From Bacteroidia bacterium (GTDB taxonomy: Bacteria > Bacteroidota > Bacteroidia > Flavobacteriales > Flavobacteriaceae), in contig JAUIJW010000001.1 of NCBI GenBank assembly GCA_030431085.1, positions 1-52,329 of the forward strand: 52,329 bases of DNA, in the 5' to 3' direction. A model generated the notes under the pieces. That model was given only the letters and a program-made list of their open reading frames with translations. It searched no databases and was not told the origin of the DNA. The stretch's first letter is position 1. Each line of letters begins with the position of its first letter. Below, piece after piece: positions 18,062 to 26,834 of the stretch. The translations under genes were made by a program, and so were the position numbers.

Positions 18062-18091
18062 TTAGAGGATATCTAAGTCCGCTATATAGCG
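18062..18091. promoter_or_regulatory. two adjacent palindromes upstream of nrdJ
   Basis: CGCTATATAGCG at 18080-18091 is a perfect 12-bp palindrome. Just before it, TTAGA at 18062-18066 and TCTAA at 18072-18076 form an inverted repeat around GGATA. Both lie about 120-150 bases before the nrdJ start in a 238-base gap. The CTATATAG core recalls NrdR boxes, but the match is partial and the pairing distance is not the usual one. No cobalamin riboswitch was recognised. Confidence 0.4.
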
Positions 18092-18212
18092 AAAAGAGCA
18101 TTAAAAAATATTAACTATGATTTGTTAATAATTTAAAAGATTTTATTTCCAAACCACCTTAGTTTTCTACTAAATTTAAAACTCATTATTTAATCAAAAT
18201 TTTAGGGGAACT

Positions 18213-20768
18213 ATGGTAGAAACTACACTTACAAAAGTTGGTTATACGTATGATGAAGTTTTAAATGCTTCATTATCATACTTTAACAACGACGAGCTTG
18301 CAGCAACAACATGGATTAACAAGTATGCGGTAAAGGATGCTTCTGGTCTATATTTAGAAAAAACACCAGATGATATGCATCGCAGAATGGCCAAAGAGTT
18401 TGGCAGGATTGAAACCTTGTATCAGCCAGAAAAAATGCAAAGTAAAGAAGGTGTATCTACCTATGGAAAAAAGCGAGCCAACTTAACCGAAGAAAAAATA
18501 TATCAATTATTTAAGGATTTTAAATATGTCATTCCGCAAGGAAGTGTGATGTTTGGCTTGGGCAACCAAGAGATAATTGCCTCATTATCTAATTGTATTG
18601 TAATTCCACCAGTACAAGATTCTTATGGAGGTATCTTGTATACTGATCAGCAAATGGCACAGTTGTATAAAAGACGTTGTGGTGTGGGAGTTGATATTTC
18701 AGATTTAAGACCTAAAAATGCTTTGGTTTCTAATGCGGCAGGTACAACAACAGGGGCTGTTTCTTTTATGAACAGATTTTCTGGCACCACAAGAGAGGTT
18801 GCTCAAAACGGAAGACGAGGAGCACTAATGTTAACCATGGATATTGCTCATCCAGACATTGAAGATTTTATTACCATTAAACAAGACCTTACTAAGGTAA
18901 CTGGGGCTAACATTTCTATTCGTTTGTCTGACGAGTTTATGAAAGCCGTTGAGCAAAAAGAAAAGTTCACTTTAAGATGGCCAATAGAGGCGAAAAACCC
19001 TAAAGTAACTAAAGAAGTTGTCGCCGAAGATTTATGGAATCTCATTATAAAAAGTGCTCATAATACGGCAGAACCAGGATTGATATTCTGGGATAGACAA
19101 CATTATTACTCTACCTCATCTATCTACCCAGGATTTAAAAACTCGTCTACCAATCCATGTTCTGAAATTGCCATGCAAGGTGGAGACAGCTGTAGATTAA
19201 TCGCAGTTAATTTATTCAATTTTGTAGAAAATCCATTTACAGATAAAGCCAAATTCAATCATCAAAAGTTTTATGAAGTGGTGTATGAAAGTCAACGATT
19301 AATGGATGATTTGGTAGACCTAGAACTAGAGGCAGTAGATAAAATTCTTGCCAAAATTGATGCCGACCCAGAGCCAGATTTCATTAAACAAAATGAAAGA
19401 TCTACATGGGAGTTACTTAAAGAAACTGGAAAAAAGGGCAGACGAACAGGTCTTGGTTTTACAGCTTTAGCTGATGCTATTGCAGCATTAGGAATTAAAT
19501 TTGATACCGATGAGGCTCTTGAACAAGTAGATGAGATCATGAAGTCTAAAATAAGGGCAGAATTCGATAGTAGTATTGATATGGCTATAGAACGTGGCCA
19601 GTTCGAAAACTTTAATAGAAACATCGAAGAAAAATCTGAATTTGTGCAAATGTTACAATCAGAGTTTCCAGAATTACACGACCGTATGATGGAGTATGGT
19701 CGCCGTAATATCTCTATCAGTACAGTAGCGCCAACGGGGTCTTTAAGTATGTTAGCTCAAGTATCATCGGGTATAGAGCCGGTGTATATGCTATCGTATA
19801 AAAGAAGAAGAAAAATTAATCAAGATGATAAGAAGGCTAAAGTCGATTTTATTGATGACCTTGGTGATGCCTTTGAAGAGTTTACCGTATATCATAATAA
19901 ACTGCACCAATGGATGGAAGTTTCTGGTAAAAAAGAGATAACAGATAGTCCTTATGCCGGTGCAACCGCTCCAGAAATTGATTGGGAAAAGCGCGTGAAA
20001 ATGCAAGCTTTAGTGCAAAAATATACTACACATTCTATAAGTTCTACCATCAATCTACCTTCTGATGTAAGTGAAGAATTGGTAGGTAAAATATACCTAG
20101 AATCTTGGAAAAATGGTTTAAAAGGAATCACCGTGTATCGTGATGGATCAAGAAGTGGCATTTTGGTGGCAGAATCTAAAGATGACAAAAAAGAAAATAC
20201 ACCAAATTATAATGAAGGGCAGCTATTTCAAAAAAGACCAAATAAAATAGAAGCAGAAGTTATTAGATTTCATAACGAATCAGAGAAATGGCTGGCGGTT
20301 GTTGGTTTGATCGATGGTAGACCTTATGAGATCTTTACAGGAAAAATGAAAGATGCTTTTAATCTACCACAATGGCTAGAAAAAGGTTGGGTTATAAAAA
20401 GTAAAGACTCCAATAAACAGGCCAGGTATGATTTTCAATATATGGATAGAGATGGTTATAAAATTACCATAGAAGGTTTGTCTAGATCTTTTGATAAAGA
20501 ATATTGGAATTATGCCAAATTAATATCGGGTATTCTGCGCCATGGTATGCCAATGCCTTATGTGGTTGATTTAATTCAAAATTTGAATATGTATGATGAT
20601 CATATCAATACATGGAAGAACGGTGTGTCTAGAGCCTTAAAAAGATTTGTGCCAGATGGGGCTGCTGCAGCCGATAGAAAATGTCAAGAATGTGGAGACC
20701 CAGATGGGTTGATTTATTCTGAAGGCTGCCTGAAATGCGTTAGTTGTGGCCAATCAAAGTGCGGATAA
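18213..20768 (+). CDS. nrdJ: adenosylcobalamin-dependent ribonucleotide reductase (class II)
   Basis: Makes deoxyribonucleotides from ribonucleotides, using B12 for radical generation and so independent of oxygen. The 851-residue single-chain enzyme has the usual length for the Bacteroidota form. Active-site blocks: GNQEIIASLSNCIV with redox Cys128, RRCGVGVDISDLRP at 154-167, STNPCSEI with radical Cys316 and Glu318, and APTGSLSMLAQVSSGIEPVY. The C-terminus (about 824-851) is a cysteine-rich tail with CQECG, CLKCVSCGQSKCG, which supplies the reducing Cys pair and probably a zinc ribbon. AGGGGA precedes the ATG as a ribosome binding site. No cobalamin genes lie nearby. Confidence 0.95.
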   Translation: MVETTLTKVGYTYDEVLNASLSYFNNDELAATTWINKYAVKDASGLYLEKTPDDMHRRMAKEFGRIETLYQPEKMQSKEGVSTYGKKRANLTEEKIYQLFKDFKYVIPQGSVMFGLGNQEIIASLSNCIVIPPVQDSYGGILYTDQQMAQLYKRRCGVGVDISDLRPKNALVSNAAGTTTGAVSFMNRFSGTTREVAQNGRRGALMLTMDIAHPDIEDFITIKQDLTKVTGANISIRLSDEFMKAVEQKEKFTLRWPIEAKNPKVTKEVVAEDLWNLIIKSAHNTAEPGLIFWDRQHYYSTSSIYPGFKNSSTNPCSEIAMQGGDSCRLIAVNLFNFVENPFTDKAKFNHQKFYEVVYESQRLMDDLVDLELEAVDKILAKIDADPEPDFIKQNERSTWELLKETGKKGRRTGLGFTALADAIAALGIKFDTDEALEQVDEIMKSKIRAEFDSSIDMAIERGQFENFNRNIEEKSEFVQMLQSEFPELHDRMMEYGRRNISISTVAPTGSLSMLAQVSSGIEPVYMLSYKRRRKINQDDKKAKVDFIDDLGDAFEEFTVYHNKLHQWMEVSGKKEITDSPYAGATAPEIDWEKRVKMQALVQKYTTHSISSTINLPSDVSEELVGKIYLESWKNGLKGITVYRDGSRSGILVAESKDDKKENTPNYNEGQLFQKRPNKIEAEVIRFHNESEKWLAVVGLIDGRPYEIFTGKMKDAFNLPQWLEKGWVIKSKDSNKQARYDFQYMDRDGYKITIEGLSRSFDKEYWNYAKLISGILRHGMPMPYVVDLIQNLNMYDDHINTWKNGVSRALKRFVPDGAAAADRKCQECGDPDGLIYSEGCLKCVSCGQSKCG

Positions 20769-20783
20769 TCGGGTATTGAATAC

Positions 20784-21152
20784 ATGCAACCTGCCGAGAA
20801 ATTTATCATTGAACAGAACGAGCCTTACATCTCCATAATGTTGTATGTAAGGCAAATTCTTTTTAAAACTCTATCAAACATCGACGAAAGGTTTAAATAC
20901 CGATTGCCCTTTTATTATTATAAGAATAAGCCATTTTGCTACTTTAATATTGCCAAATCTAATACAGAGGTAAGGCGTAAAGGTCAATTTGTAGATGTAT
21001 GCTTTATTAAAGGAAACCAAATGACTCACCAAAGTCTAGTAGGAGGTAATGATCGAAAAATGGTAAAATCTATTCCTTTTTTTACTCTAGAAGAAGTTAA
21101 CCCCATACTTCTAGAAAACGTTTTTAATGAAGCAAAACAATTCTTTAAATAA
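20784..21152 (+). CDS. DUF1801-domain protein
   Basis: A 122-residue cytoplasmic protein of the DUF1801 (YdhG-like) family, whose function is not established. The family pattern is visible: an N-terminal helix, RFKYRLPFYYYKNKPFCYFN with the aromatic motif, then VDVCFIKGNQM and a C-terminal helical tail. It begins 15 bases after the nrdJ stop and may be transcribed with it. Its last 8 bases overlap the 3' end of the hemolysin-III-type pseudogene on the opposite strand. Confidence 0.8.
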   Translation: MQPAEKFIIEQNEPYISIMLYVRQILFKTLSNIDERFKYRLPFYYYKNKPFCYFNIAKSNTEVRRKGQFVDVCFIKGNQMTHQSLVGGNDRKMVKSIPFFTLEEVNPILLENVFNEAKQFFK

Positions 21153-21783
21153 ATGGTAATACATACAGGTATACTGCTATATAATGGCACATACAAGCCA
21201 GCAATACCAGTATATGAAAAATAGCATGTGTATAGGTTATTTTTTTAAACATATAAATGATAGCTCCTAGTGTAAAAAACACACCTCCTAAGAATAACCA
21301 AAAAAGGCCAGCAGTTGGTAGATTCTCAATTAGTGGGCCAATCGCAAAAATAATTAACCAACCCATAAGAATATAAGATGCAGTAGAAATTTTAATAAAG
21401 CGCCCAGTAAAGAATAGCTTTAGGATAATTCCTACAATGGCGATAAACCATGTTAAACCAAAAATAATCCATCCAACAGTGTCTTTAAGTACCAAAAGGC
21501 AAAAGGGTGTATAGGTGCCAGCTATTAAAAAGTAAATGGCAGCATGATCTAGAATTTTTAATTTTTGTCGTTGCTCAAGGTTTTTAGATCGATGATAAAA
21601 TGTGGAAGCAGCAAATAATACCACAAGACTTAATCCTTAAACAAAAAATGAAACCACTGCTAAGCCATTTTTGCTGGATATAGATTGATGGAGCAAAATA
21701 ATCCAGCCTATTAGGCTTAATCCTAAACCAATGGCATGAGACACAATATTGATTCGTTCTTCTTTATAGGGGTAAAAATCCAT
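21145..21783 (-). pseudogene. hemolysin III (PAQR/HlyIII) family gene with in-frame TAA
   Basis: A seven-helix membrane protein family of uncertain function; the hemolysin name is historical. The frame starts at ATG 21783 with MDFYPYKEERINIVSHAIGLG, which is the correct family start, and continues through SLIGWIILLHQS. It is interrupted at codon 49 by TAA (complement of 21639-21637) within SFFV-stop-GLSLVVLFAASTFYHR. After the stop the same frame continues with all the conserved motifs (FAASTFYHR, LDHAAIYFLIAGTYTP, ITYTHAIFH) to a normal end at 21145. Without the stop it would have 212 residues, the usual length. One base change from a Tyr codon explains it. A downstream GTG at 21624 could restart, but would lack the first helix. 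Confidence 0.85.
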
Positions 21784-21786
21784 AAG

Positions 21787-22554
21787 CTAATTTTTGGGAT
21801 AACAACTTTGCGTATAAAGTGCATCGCTTTTTAAACTATTGAGTAATATCTCTCTGGTCTTTAGCTTTAACCTATTCTTATCCTTTAGTTCTAAATTTTT
21901 AGTAACGATAGGGGGATGGACTTTGACCCTTAAGGTGCCGGGTGAACCACTGAAGAAAGTATATGAAAAATATCGCTTAGAGTCGAAAAATGAAATAGGC
22001 AGAATAGGGATTTGATGCTCTATGGCCAATCTAAAAGCCCCATTTTGAAATGTGTCTAATGCTATTGTTTCATCATCGGGTACTTTACCCTCGGGAAAAA
22101 TACAAATACTATAATTGCGTTTCATTTTTTGTTGCGCAGCCTCATACACAGCCAGCCTACTGTTTTTATCATCTCGATCTACCAAAATGCATGTTTTTTT
22201 ATAAATATGCCCGAAAACTGGAATTTTTGAGAGCTCTTTTTTACCAATAAATACAAAAGGTTTTTTAATAATACTAAGCATGAGCATAATATCTATCATA
22301 GAGGTGTGATTGGGACAGTACACAAAACTTTTATCACTATCAAAAGCATCATCTTGATCAATTTGTACCTTGAAACCCATGATAAAGAGGATGGTTTTCC
22401 CCCAAGCTCGAGCAATTTTAAAAAAAGTAGGGTACCATTGCTCATTTGAGATTACAATCAGCAAAAAAGGTAATATAAAAGCAATAGTACCTAGCATCCA
22501 TGCATAGAACCAAAGCCTCCAAAATATGATGAATAAATTCTTTAAAAGATTCAT
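21787..22554 (-). CDS. plsC: 1-acyl-sn-glycerol-3-phosphate acyltransferase family
   Basis: Transfers a second acyl chain to lysophosphatidate to make phosphatidate, at the inner membrane. The 255 residues begin with a hydrophobic segment at about 8-36. The catalytic box is NHTSMID at 82-88 (His83, Asp88, the HX4D motif); the glycerol-phosphate-binding FPEGK is at 153-157, and PILPISFFDSKR follows. It is 3 bases upstream of the broken hemolysin-III-type gene, so the two were one operon. Acceptor specificity could differ, since ornithine-lipid O-acyltransferases share the fold. Confidence 0.9.
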   Translation of the reverse strand: MNLLKNLFIIFWRLWFYAWMLGTIAFILPFLLIVISNEQWYPTFFKIARAWGKTILFIMGFKVQIDQDDAFDSDKSFVYCPNHTSMIDIMLMLSIIKKPFVFIGKKELSKIPVFGHIYKKTCILVDRDDKNSRLAVYEAAQQKMKRNYSICIFPEGKVPDDETIALDTFQNGAFRLAIEHQIPILPISFFDSKRYFSYTFFSGSPGTLRVKVHPPIVTKNLELKDKNRLKLKTREILLNSLKSDALYTQSCYPKN

Positions 22555-22634
22555 GACGTCAAAAATATTAATTTTATTAGGTCAAACGAATGAAAAAGAA
22601 AAAATGATAACTTATTGAAAGTTAGATTTAAAGG

Positions 22635-22665
22635 TTGTTTAATAAAAATATTTTATGTACATTTA
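22635..22665 (+). promoter_or_regulatory. candidate promoter for the GlsB-like gene
   Basis: TTG at 22635-22637 and TACATTTA at 22658-22665 are separated by 20 bases, fitting the Bacteroidota pattern TTG-N(17-23)-TAnnTTTG with one mismatch at the last position. The ATG is 31 bases further on. Confidence 0.5.
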
Positions 22666-22696
22666 AACCATTAACTAACCAAACTTATTTAAACTT

Positions 22697-22939
22697 ATGG
22701 GTATACTTTACGCAATTATTGTTGGTGCAGTTGCTGGCTGGTTAGCCGGCAACATTATGAAAGGAGGAGGCTTTGGCCTTTTAATTAATATCCTTTTAGG
22801 GATTGTAGGTGGTGCTGTTGGGAGCTGGCTATTTGGAGCTTTAGGAATGAGTACTGGAGATGGAGTTGTGGGCTCTTTAATAACCGGAGTTGTTGGAGCC
22901 GTCGTCATTCTTTTTGTCGCAGGATTATTTAAAAAATAA
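22697..22939 (+). CDS. GlsB/YeaQ/YmgE-family small membrane protein
   Basis: An 80-residue inner-membrane protein made of glycine-rich helices, a pattern typical of Pfam PF04226 and usually called transglycosylase-associated or stress-response membrane protein. The helices cover roughly residues 3-20, 27-48 and 58-77. Between them lie the family-typical NIMKGGGFGLL turn and the GMSTGDG loop. The biochemical role of the family is not settled; induction by stress is reported in other bacteria. It stands alone, with its own candidate promoter and a terminator 4 bases after the stop. Confidence 0.9.
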   Translation: MGILYAIIVGAVAGWLAGNIMKGGGFGLLINILLGIVGGAVGSWLFGALGMSTGDGVVGSLITGVVGAVVILFVAGLFKK

Positions 22940-22943
22940 ATTT

Positions 22944-22968
22944 AAAAGCGGTTTTAGCCGCTTTTTTT
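22944..22968 (+). terminator. terminator after the GlsB-like gene
   Basis: AAAAGCGG at 22944-22951 pairs with CCGCTTTT at 22958-22965 around a 6-base loop, and the T-run continues to 22968. Confidence 0.88.
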
Positions 22969-23000
22969 GTGCTTTTTAGTAGTGGTTATTTTTAAATAAT

Positions 23001-23008
23001 TATTTTTG
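23001..23008 (+). promoter_or_regulatory. candidate -7 box for trpS
   Basis: TATTTTTG matches TAnnTTTG exactly, 23 bases before the trpS ATG and after the preceding terminator. No TTG lies at the expected -33 distance. Confidence 0.45.
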
Positions 23009-23031
23009 CTATTGATATAAAATAAGTAAAA

Positions 23032-24000
23032 ATGCCAAGAATTTTAACCGGTGTTCAAAGCACTGGAACACCACATTTAGGAAACTTATTGGGAGCCATA
23101 ATACCAGCCATTTCAATGGCTAATAAAGCCCAAGAAGAGTCTTTTCTTTTTATTGCAGATATGCATTCTCTTACACAAATTAAAAATGCCAAGACTTTAA
23201 AAGAGAACACCTATAGTGTAGCAGCCACATGGTTGGCATTTGGTTTAGATCTTAATAAAGTAGTGTTTTATCGTCAGAGCGATGTGCCACAGGTTACAGA
23301 ATTAACTTGGTATTTGAGCTGTTTTTTTCCGTATCAACGACTCACTTTAGCACATAGTTTTAAAGATAAATCAGACCGTTTAGAAGATGTAAATGCAGGG
23401 TTATTTTCCTACCCGATGTTAATGGCAGCAGATATTTTAGCATATGATGCAGATATAGTACCCGTGGGCAAAGATCAGCTACAACATCTTGAGATTACGA
23501 GAGATGTTGCCAATAGGTTTAACCATCAAATGGGAGATACCTTGGTTCCGCCTCAAGCGAAAATTCAAGAAGGTAGTATGTATGTGCCAGGAACAGATGG
23601 TAGTAAAATGAGTAAATCTAAAGGTAATATTATAGATATATTCTTACCAGAGAAAAAGCTGAGAAAACAAATCATGAAAATTCAAACAGATTCAACGCCT
23701 CTTGAAGAACCGAAAAATCCAGAGACCTGTAATTTGTTTGCGCTATATAAACTTGTAGCTTCTGAAGAAGAAACTACAGCAATGAGACACAAGTATTTGG
23801 CAGGTAATTATGGTTATGGTCATGCCAAACAAGCATTTTACGAGCTAATTTTAAAGCGTTTTGAGCAAGAAAGAAAGCAGTACCAGTTTTATATGGAAAA
23901 TGTTGCAGAAATTGATAAAGCGCTAGAAATTGGAGCAAAAAAAGCCCATCTCGTTGCTAATAAAGTGATTGATAGAGTGCGTAAAAAATTAGGATATTAA
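23032..24000 (+). CDS. trpS: tryptophan--tRNA ligase
   Basis: Charges tRNA-Trp in the cytosol. The 322-residue class I synthetase has the normal bacterial length. The HIGH-type signature is TGTPHLGN at 11-18 and the KMSKS signature is exact at 192-196, within DGSKMSKSKGN. FIADMHSLTQI and GKDQLQHLEITRDVANRFN are further tryptophan-specific blocks. The start ATG gives MPRILTGVQSTG, directly into the Rossmann fold. The next gene begins 10 bases after its stop, so the two may share a transcript. Confidence 0.97.
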   Translation: MPRILTGVQSTGTPHLGNLLGAIIPAISMANKAQEESFLFIADMHSLTQIKNAKTLKENTYSVAATWLAFGLDLNKVVFYRQSDVPQVTELTWYLSCFFPYQRLTLAHSFKDKSDRLEDVNAGLFSYPMLMAADILAYDADIVPVGKDQLQHLEITRDVANRFNHQMGDTLVPPQAKIQEGSMYVPGTDGSKMSKSKGNIIDIFLPEKKLRKQIMKIQTDSTPLEEPKNPETCNLFALYKLVASEEETTAMRHKYLAGNYGYGHAKQAFYELILKRFEQERKQYQFYMENVAEIDKALEIGAKKAHLVANKVIDRVRKKLGY

Positions 24001-24010
24001 TCGTTAGAGT

Positions 24011-24793
24011 ATGAGGCAAAAGTTATTTGTTTTTGTCGTTTTATTATCACAATTGCTGTGGTCGCAAACCAATCAGTCTATAATCAAAATTTTGTCGTTT
24101 AACATCCTACATGGGTATACAACAACTGGTGATTTCGATTTAGGGAAATTGGCTAACGTAATTAAAAATTCTAAACCAGATTTTGTAGCGCTCCAAGAAG
24201 TTGATTTTAAAACGAAACGTGCCAAAAGATATGATTTAGTTACAGAACTTGGTTGGAGAACCCAAATGACGCCTTTATTTGGTAGGGCTATGTATTATGA
24301 TGGTGGCGAGTATGGTGAAGGTATCTTGACCAAATACTCCTTAGTTAAAAGTAAAAATTTTGCCTTGCCCCATACTCCGGGTAATGAGCCTAGGGCCGCT
24401 TTACAAACCGTGGTTGAATTACCAACCAAAGATACCATTGCATTTATAGGTACCCATTTAGATCATTTAAAAGACGAAAAAGATCGTATTTCCCAAGCCA
24501 AAAAACTAAATGAAATTGGCGTTTTAAGTAAGTATCCTACCATTTTAGCAGGAGATTTAAATGATGTACCTCAGAGTAAGGCGATTTCTATTTTAGAACA
24601 ATTCTGGGTAAGCTCTTACAACAAGAAAAAACCTAAAGCGACCTATCCATCGACAAATCCAAAAATAAAAATTGACTATGTTATGTTTTACCCAAAACAT
24701 CGTTGGAAAGTTATAAAACGAGAAGTAATTTGCGATACCATAGCCTCAGATCATTGTGCCTATTTGGTAACTCTAGAATTACTGCCTCAATAG
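24011..24793 (+). CDS. secreted endonuclease/exonuclease/phosphatase-family hydrolase
   Basis: A 260-residue metal-dependent phosphohydrolase of the EEP superfamily (which includes DNase I, sphingomyelinases and inositol-phosphate phosphatases). A signal peptide covers about residues 1-18 (LLWSQ end), so it acts outside the cytoplasm. Catalytic blocks are FNILHG (Asn32 region), ALQEVDF, GTHLDHLKDEKDR, the GDLND motif and the final SDHCAY His. The substrate cannot be assigned from sequence; nucleic acid, lipid and sugar-phosphate targets all occur in this family. It is 10 bases downstream of trpS and converges on the NahK-like gene. Confidence 0.85.
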   Translation: MRQKLFVFVVLLSQLLWSQTNQSIIKILSFNILHGYTTTGDFDLGKLANVIKNSKPDFVALQEVDFKTKRAKRYDLVTELGWRTQMTPLFGRAMYYDGGEYGEGILTKYSLVKSKNFALPHTPGNEPRAALQTVVELPTKDTIAFIGTHLDHLKDEKDRISQAKKLNEIGVLSKYPTILAGDLNDVPQSKAISILEQFWVSSYNKKKPKATYPSTNPKIKIDYVMFYPKHRWKVIKREVICDTIASDHCAYLVTLELLPQ

Positions 24794-24851
24794 ATTTTAG
24801 ACAATAATATAGGTGGAGTAAGAGTCCGTATTCTGATTTTATCAAAAACTT

Positions 24852-25919
24852 TTACAAGTTGTTAATGTGCTTATTTAAACTGTCTAAAAGTTTAAATTGA
24901 TTTTTTGATCGGTCTAAATTATGTTCAGAATATTTTACTTTATAGTATACATCATTATTGAGGTAATCTGTTAAAAAGCGCAGGGCCATGATAAAGATCA
25001 TCGTTTTTGCAGCTAATGGCAGGTATTTCAATTCAAGTGGTGTGATTGTGGATTTCATTTGTTTTAAAAATCCCTTTCGATAAGCTTTGTAATACTTTAC
25101 ATTAAATGCCACTAAATTAAGATCTTTTTCATCTTCTTGTGCCGTATTACATATCGTTCTAATCGCATCACCAAAATCGTAGTGTATGATGCCCGGCATA
25201 ACAGTATCAGTATCAATCATACAAAGGCCCTTATTTCTTTTATCAAAAAGAACATTAGATATTTTGGTATCATTGTGAGTGACTCTGGTTTTAATCTGCC
25301 CAGATTCTTTAAGTTTTTGAAGAATACACATTTCTTCTTTAAGCAGTTTAGCTTGATCAATATAAAACTTGGCATTTTCTAGCCTTTCAATAGAGGCCAT
25401 TTGAAGAGCACTCTCAAATTGGTTAAATCGGAAAGACATGTCATGAAATTTTGGAATCACTTCTACAAGTTGATTGGCATCAAAATCACTTGTTAATGTT
25501 AAAAATTTCCCCAGTAGTTTCCCACCTTGATATGCTATTTTTTTACTGGTAACTATGTCATGGGTAATGCTTTTATCTATATAATACATGAGGTTCCAAT
25601 AATTACCTTGATTGTCTTTATAGTAATCGGTTCCTGATTTGGTTTTTAGAAACGTAAGAACAGCTCGTTTTTGCTTCTTTTTTGAGGCCGCTTTTAACTT
25701 ATGACGGATATGCTGACTTACAAGAACTTTGTTTTTAATAAGTCCTGGGACATCTTTAAATACACCATGATTGATACGTTGTAAAACAAAATGAGGTTTG
25801 TTAAGTGCTTTTATTAAATAAGTATCATTAATATGCCCTGAAGCCAATTCTTTATAAGATTTAAACTCTGCCTTATGCTCAAATTCATTAAATACACTTT
25901 TGATTTGATCGATAAACAT
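24852..25919 (-). CDS. N-acetylhexosamine 1-kinase-like (NahK-like) phosphotransferase
   Basis: A 355-residue kinase of the aminoglycoside-phosphotransferase fold. It has GHINDTYLI in the nucleotide loop, the catalytic THNDTKISNVLFD (His215, Asp217, Asn222), and a metal-binding MIDTDTVMPG followed by DFGDAIR. This arrangement, especially DTDTVMPG-IHYDFGD, is that of NahK, which phosphorylates GlcNAc or GalNAc at C1, rather than of antibiotic-modifying enzymes. It is 1 base downstream of a sugar-nucleotide pyrophosphorylase gene, giving a kinase plus activation pair able to make UDP-HexNAc from free amino sugar. It is the last gene of the minus-strand block that follows the PUL. Confidence 0.75.
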   Translation of the reverse strand: MFIDQIKSVFNEFEHKAEFKSYKELASGHINDTYLIKALNKPHFVLQRINHGVFKDVPGLIKNKVLVSQHIRHKLKAASKKKQKRAVLTFLKTKSGTDYYKDNQGNYWNLMYYIDKSITHDIVTSKKIAYQGGKLLGKFLTLTSDFDANQLVEVIPKFHDMSFRFNQFESALQMASIERLENAKFYIDQAKLLKEEMCILQKLKESGQIKTRVTHNDTKISNVLFDKRNKGLCMIDTDTVMPGIIHYDFGDAIRTICNTAQEDEKDLNLVAFNVKYYKAYRKGFLKQMKSTITPLELKYLPLAAKTMIFIMALRFLTDYLNNDVYYKVKYSEHNLDRSKNQFKLLDSLNKHINNL

Positions 25920-25920
25920 T

Positions 25921-26823
25921 TTAGTACAAGTTTTTAGGGTATATCTTATTGATTTTTAGCTCTTCAATAGCTTTTTGAACAATGGCTTTATCTTCTTTAT
26001 AGGTTACACCAAACCATTTGGCACCAGACTTTAAAACTTTGATTTTCGCTTTACCAGACTTAATAATATCATTGACAATAAGTGGTAAGTAGAATTCAGC
26101 TTTTAGGTTAGATTTATTTTGTTCTAAAAATGTATTAAATAATTCACTTCCAAATTCAAAAAATTTGGGAGTAAAGCCCCAAAAATTCATAGAAACAATT
26201 GTGTTTTCATCTATAAGGGTTGTAGATCCGTCTTCATCTTTACGTATAATACTACCATTAACTTTTTCGATATGTGTTCTTTCTACCACATTATCCAAAT
26301 AGCCATGTGCATTCACTTGACATTCACCTCTAGAAACAAAGCCATAATCTGAAACAGTATTTTTTAATAAATAGGCCATACTTAAGAAGTTGTACGAATT
26401 TTTATCGGTTTCCATCAAAGATTTAGCCATAACCTCAAACGCTTCTTGACCATAAAAATCGTCGGCATTAATCACAGCAAAATTTTCTTTAAGAACGTTC
26501 TTAGCCATTAATAAGGCATGGCCTGTACCCCATGGTTTTACTCTGTTAGGATTGATGTATTTTTTTGGAACACTTTCTAGTTCTTGGTAAACATATTCAA
26601 CTTCAGCAATACCTTTTAATTTAGGATTAAAAATTTCTTTGAATTCTTTCTCAAAACTTTTTCGAATGATAAAAACAAACTTTCCGAAACCCGCCCGTAG
26701 GGCGTCATAAATTGAAAAATCAATAATTGTATCTCCCTCTGGTGTAAACACGTCTATTTGTTTTAATCCTCCATATCGACTTCCCATGCCGGCAGCGAGT
26801 ACTACTAATGTTGGCTTATTCAT
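25921..26823 (-). CDS. sugar nucleotidyltransferase (NTP-transferase family)
   Basis: A 300-residue cytosolic enzyme that should join a sugar 1-phosphate to a nucleoside triphosphate. It has the signature LAAGMGSRYGGLKQ at 9-22, WGTGHALL at 98-105, the metal-binding NADDFYG at 119-125, and NFWGFTP and FYLPL in the sugar-binding half. It has no left-handed beta-helix acyltransferase domain, so it is not GlmU. The gene lies between kbl and the NahK-like kinase with gaps of 11 and 1 bases, so the HexNAc 1-phosphate from that kinase is its likely substrate. Confidence 0.82.
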   Translation of the reverse strand: MNKPTLVVLAAGMGSRYGGLKQIDVFTPEGDTIIDFSIYDALRAGFGKFVFIIRKSFEKEFKEIFNPKLKGIAEVEYVYQELESVPKKYINPNRVKPWGTGHALLMAKNVLKENFAVINADDFYGQEAFEVMAKSLMETDKNSYNFLSMAYLLKNTVSDYGFVSRGECQVNAHGYLDNVVERTHIEKVNGSIIRKDEDGSTTLIDENTIVSMNFWGFTPKFFEFGSELFNTFLEQNKSNLKAEFYLPLIVNDIIKSGKAKIKVLKSGAKWFGVTYKEDKAIVQKAIEELKINKIYPKNLY

Positions 26824-26834
26824 TTTGGTATAGA

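Noticed and set aside
21145..21783. A hemolysin toxin
   Set aside because: The HlyIII/PAQR family is a general membrane protein family; the name is historical and the gene here is interrupted.
22560..22567. TATTTTTG box just upstream of plsC as its promoter
   Set aside because: It matches TAnnTTTG on the minus strand, but lies only 6 bases from the ATG and its TTTG partner is 15 bases away, so it would give a leaderless transcript with odd spacing.
24852..25919. Aminoglycoside phosphotransferase, that is, an antibiotic resistance gene
   Set aside because: The fold is shared, but the DTDTVMPG and DFGD arrangement and the neighbouring sugar nucleotidyltransferase fit NahK-type sugar kinases.
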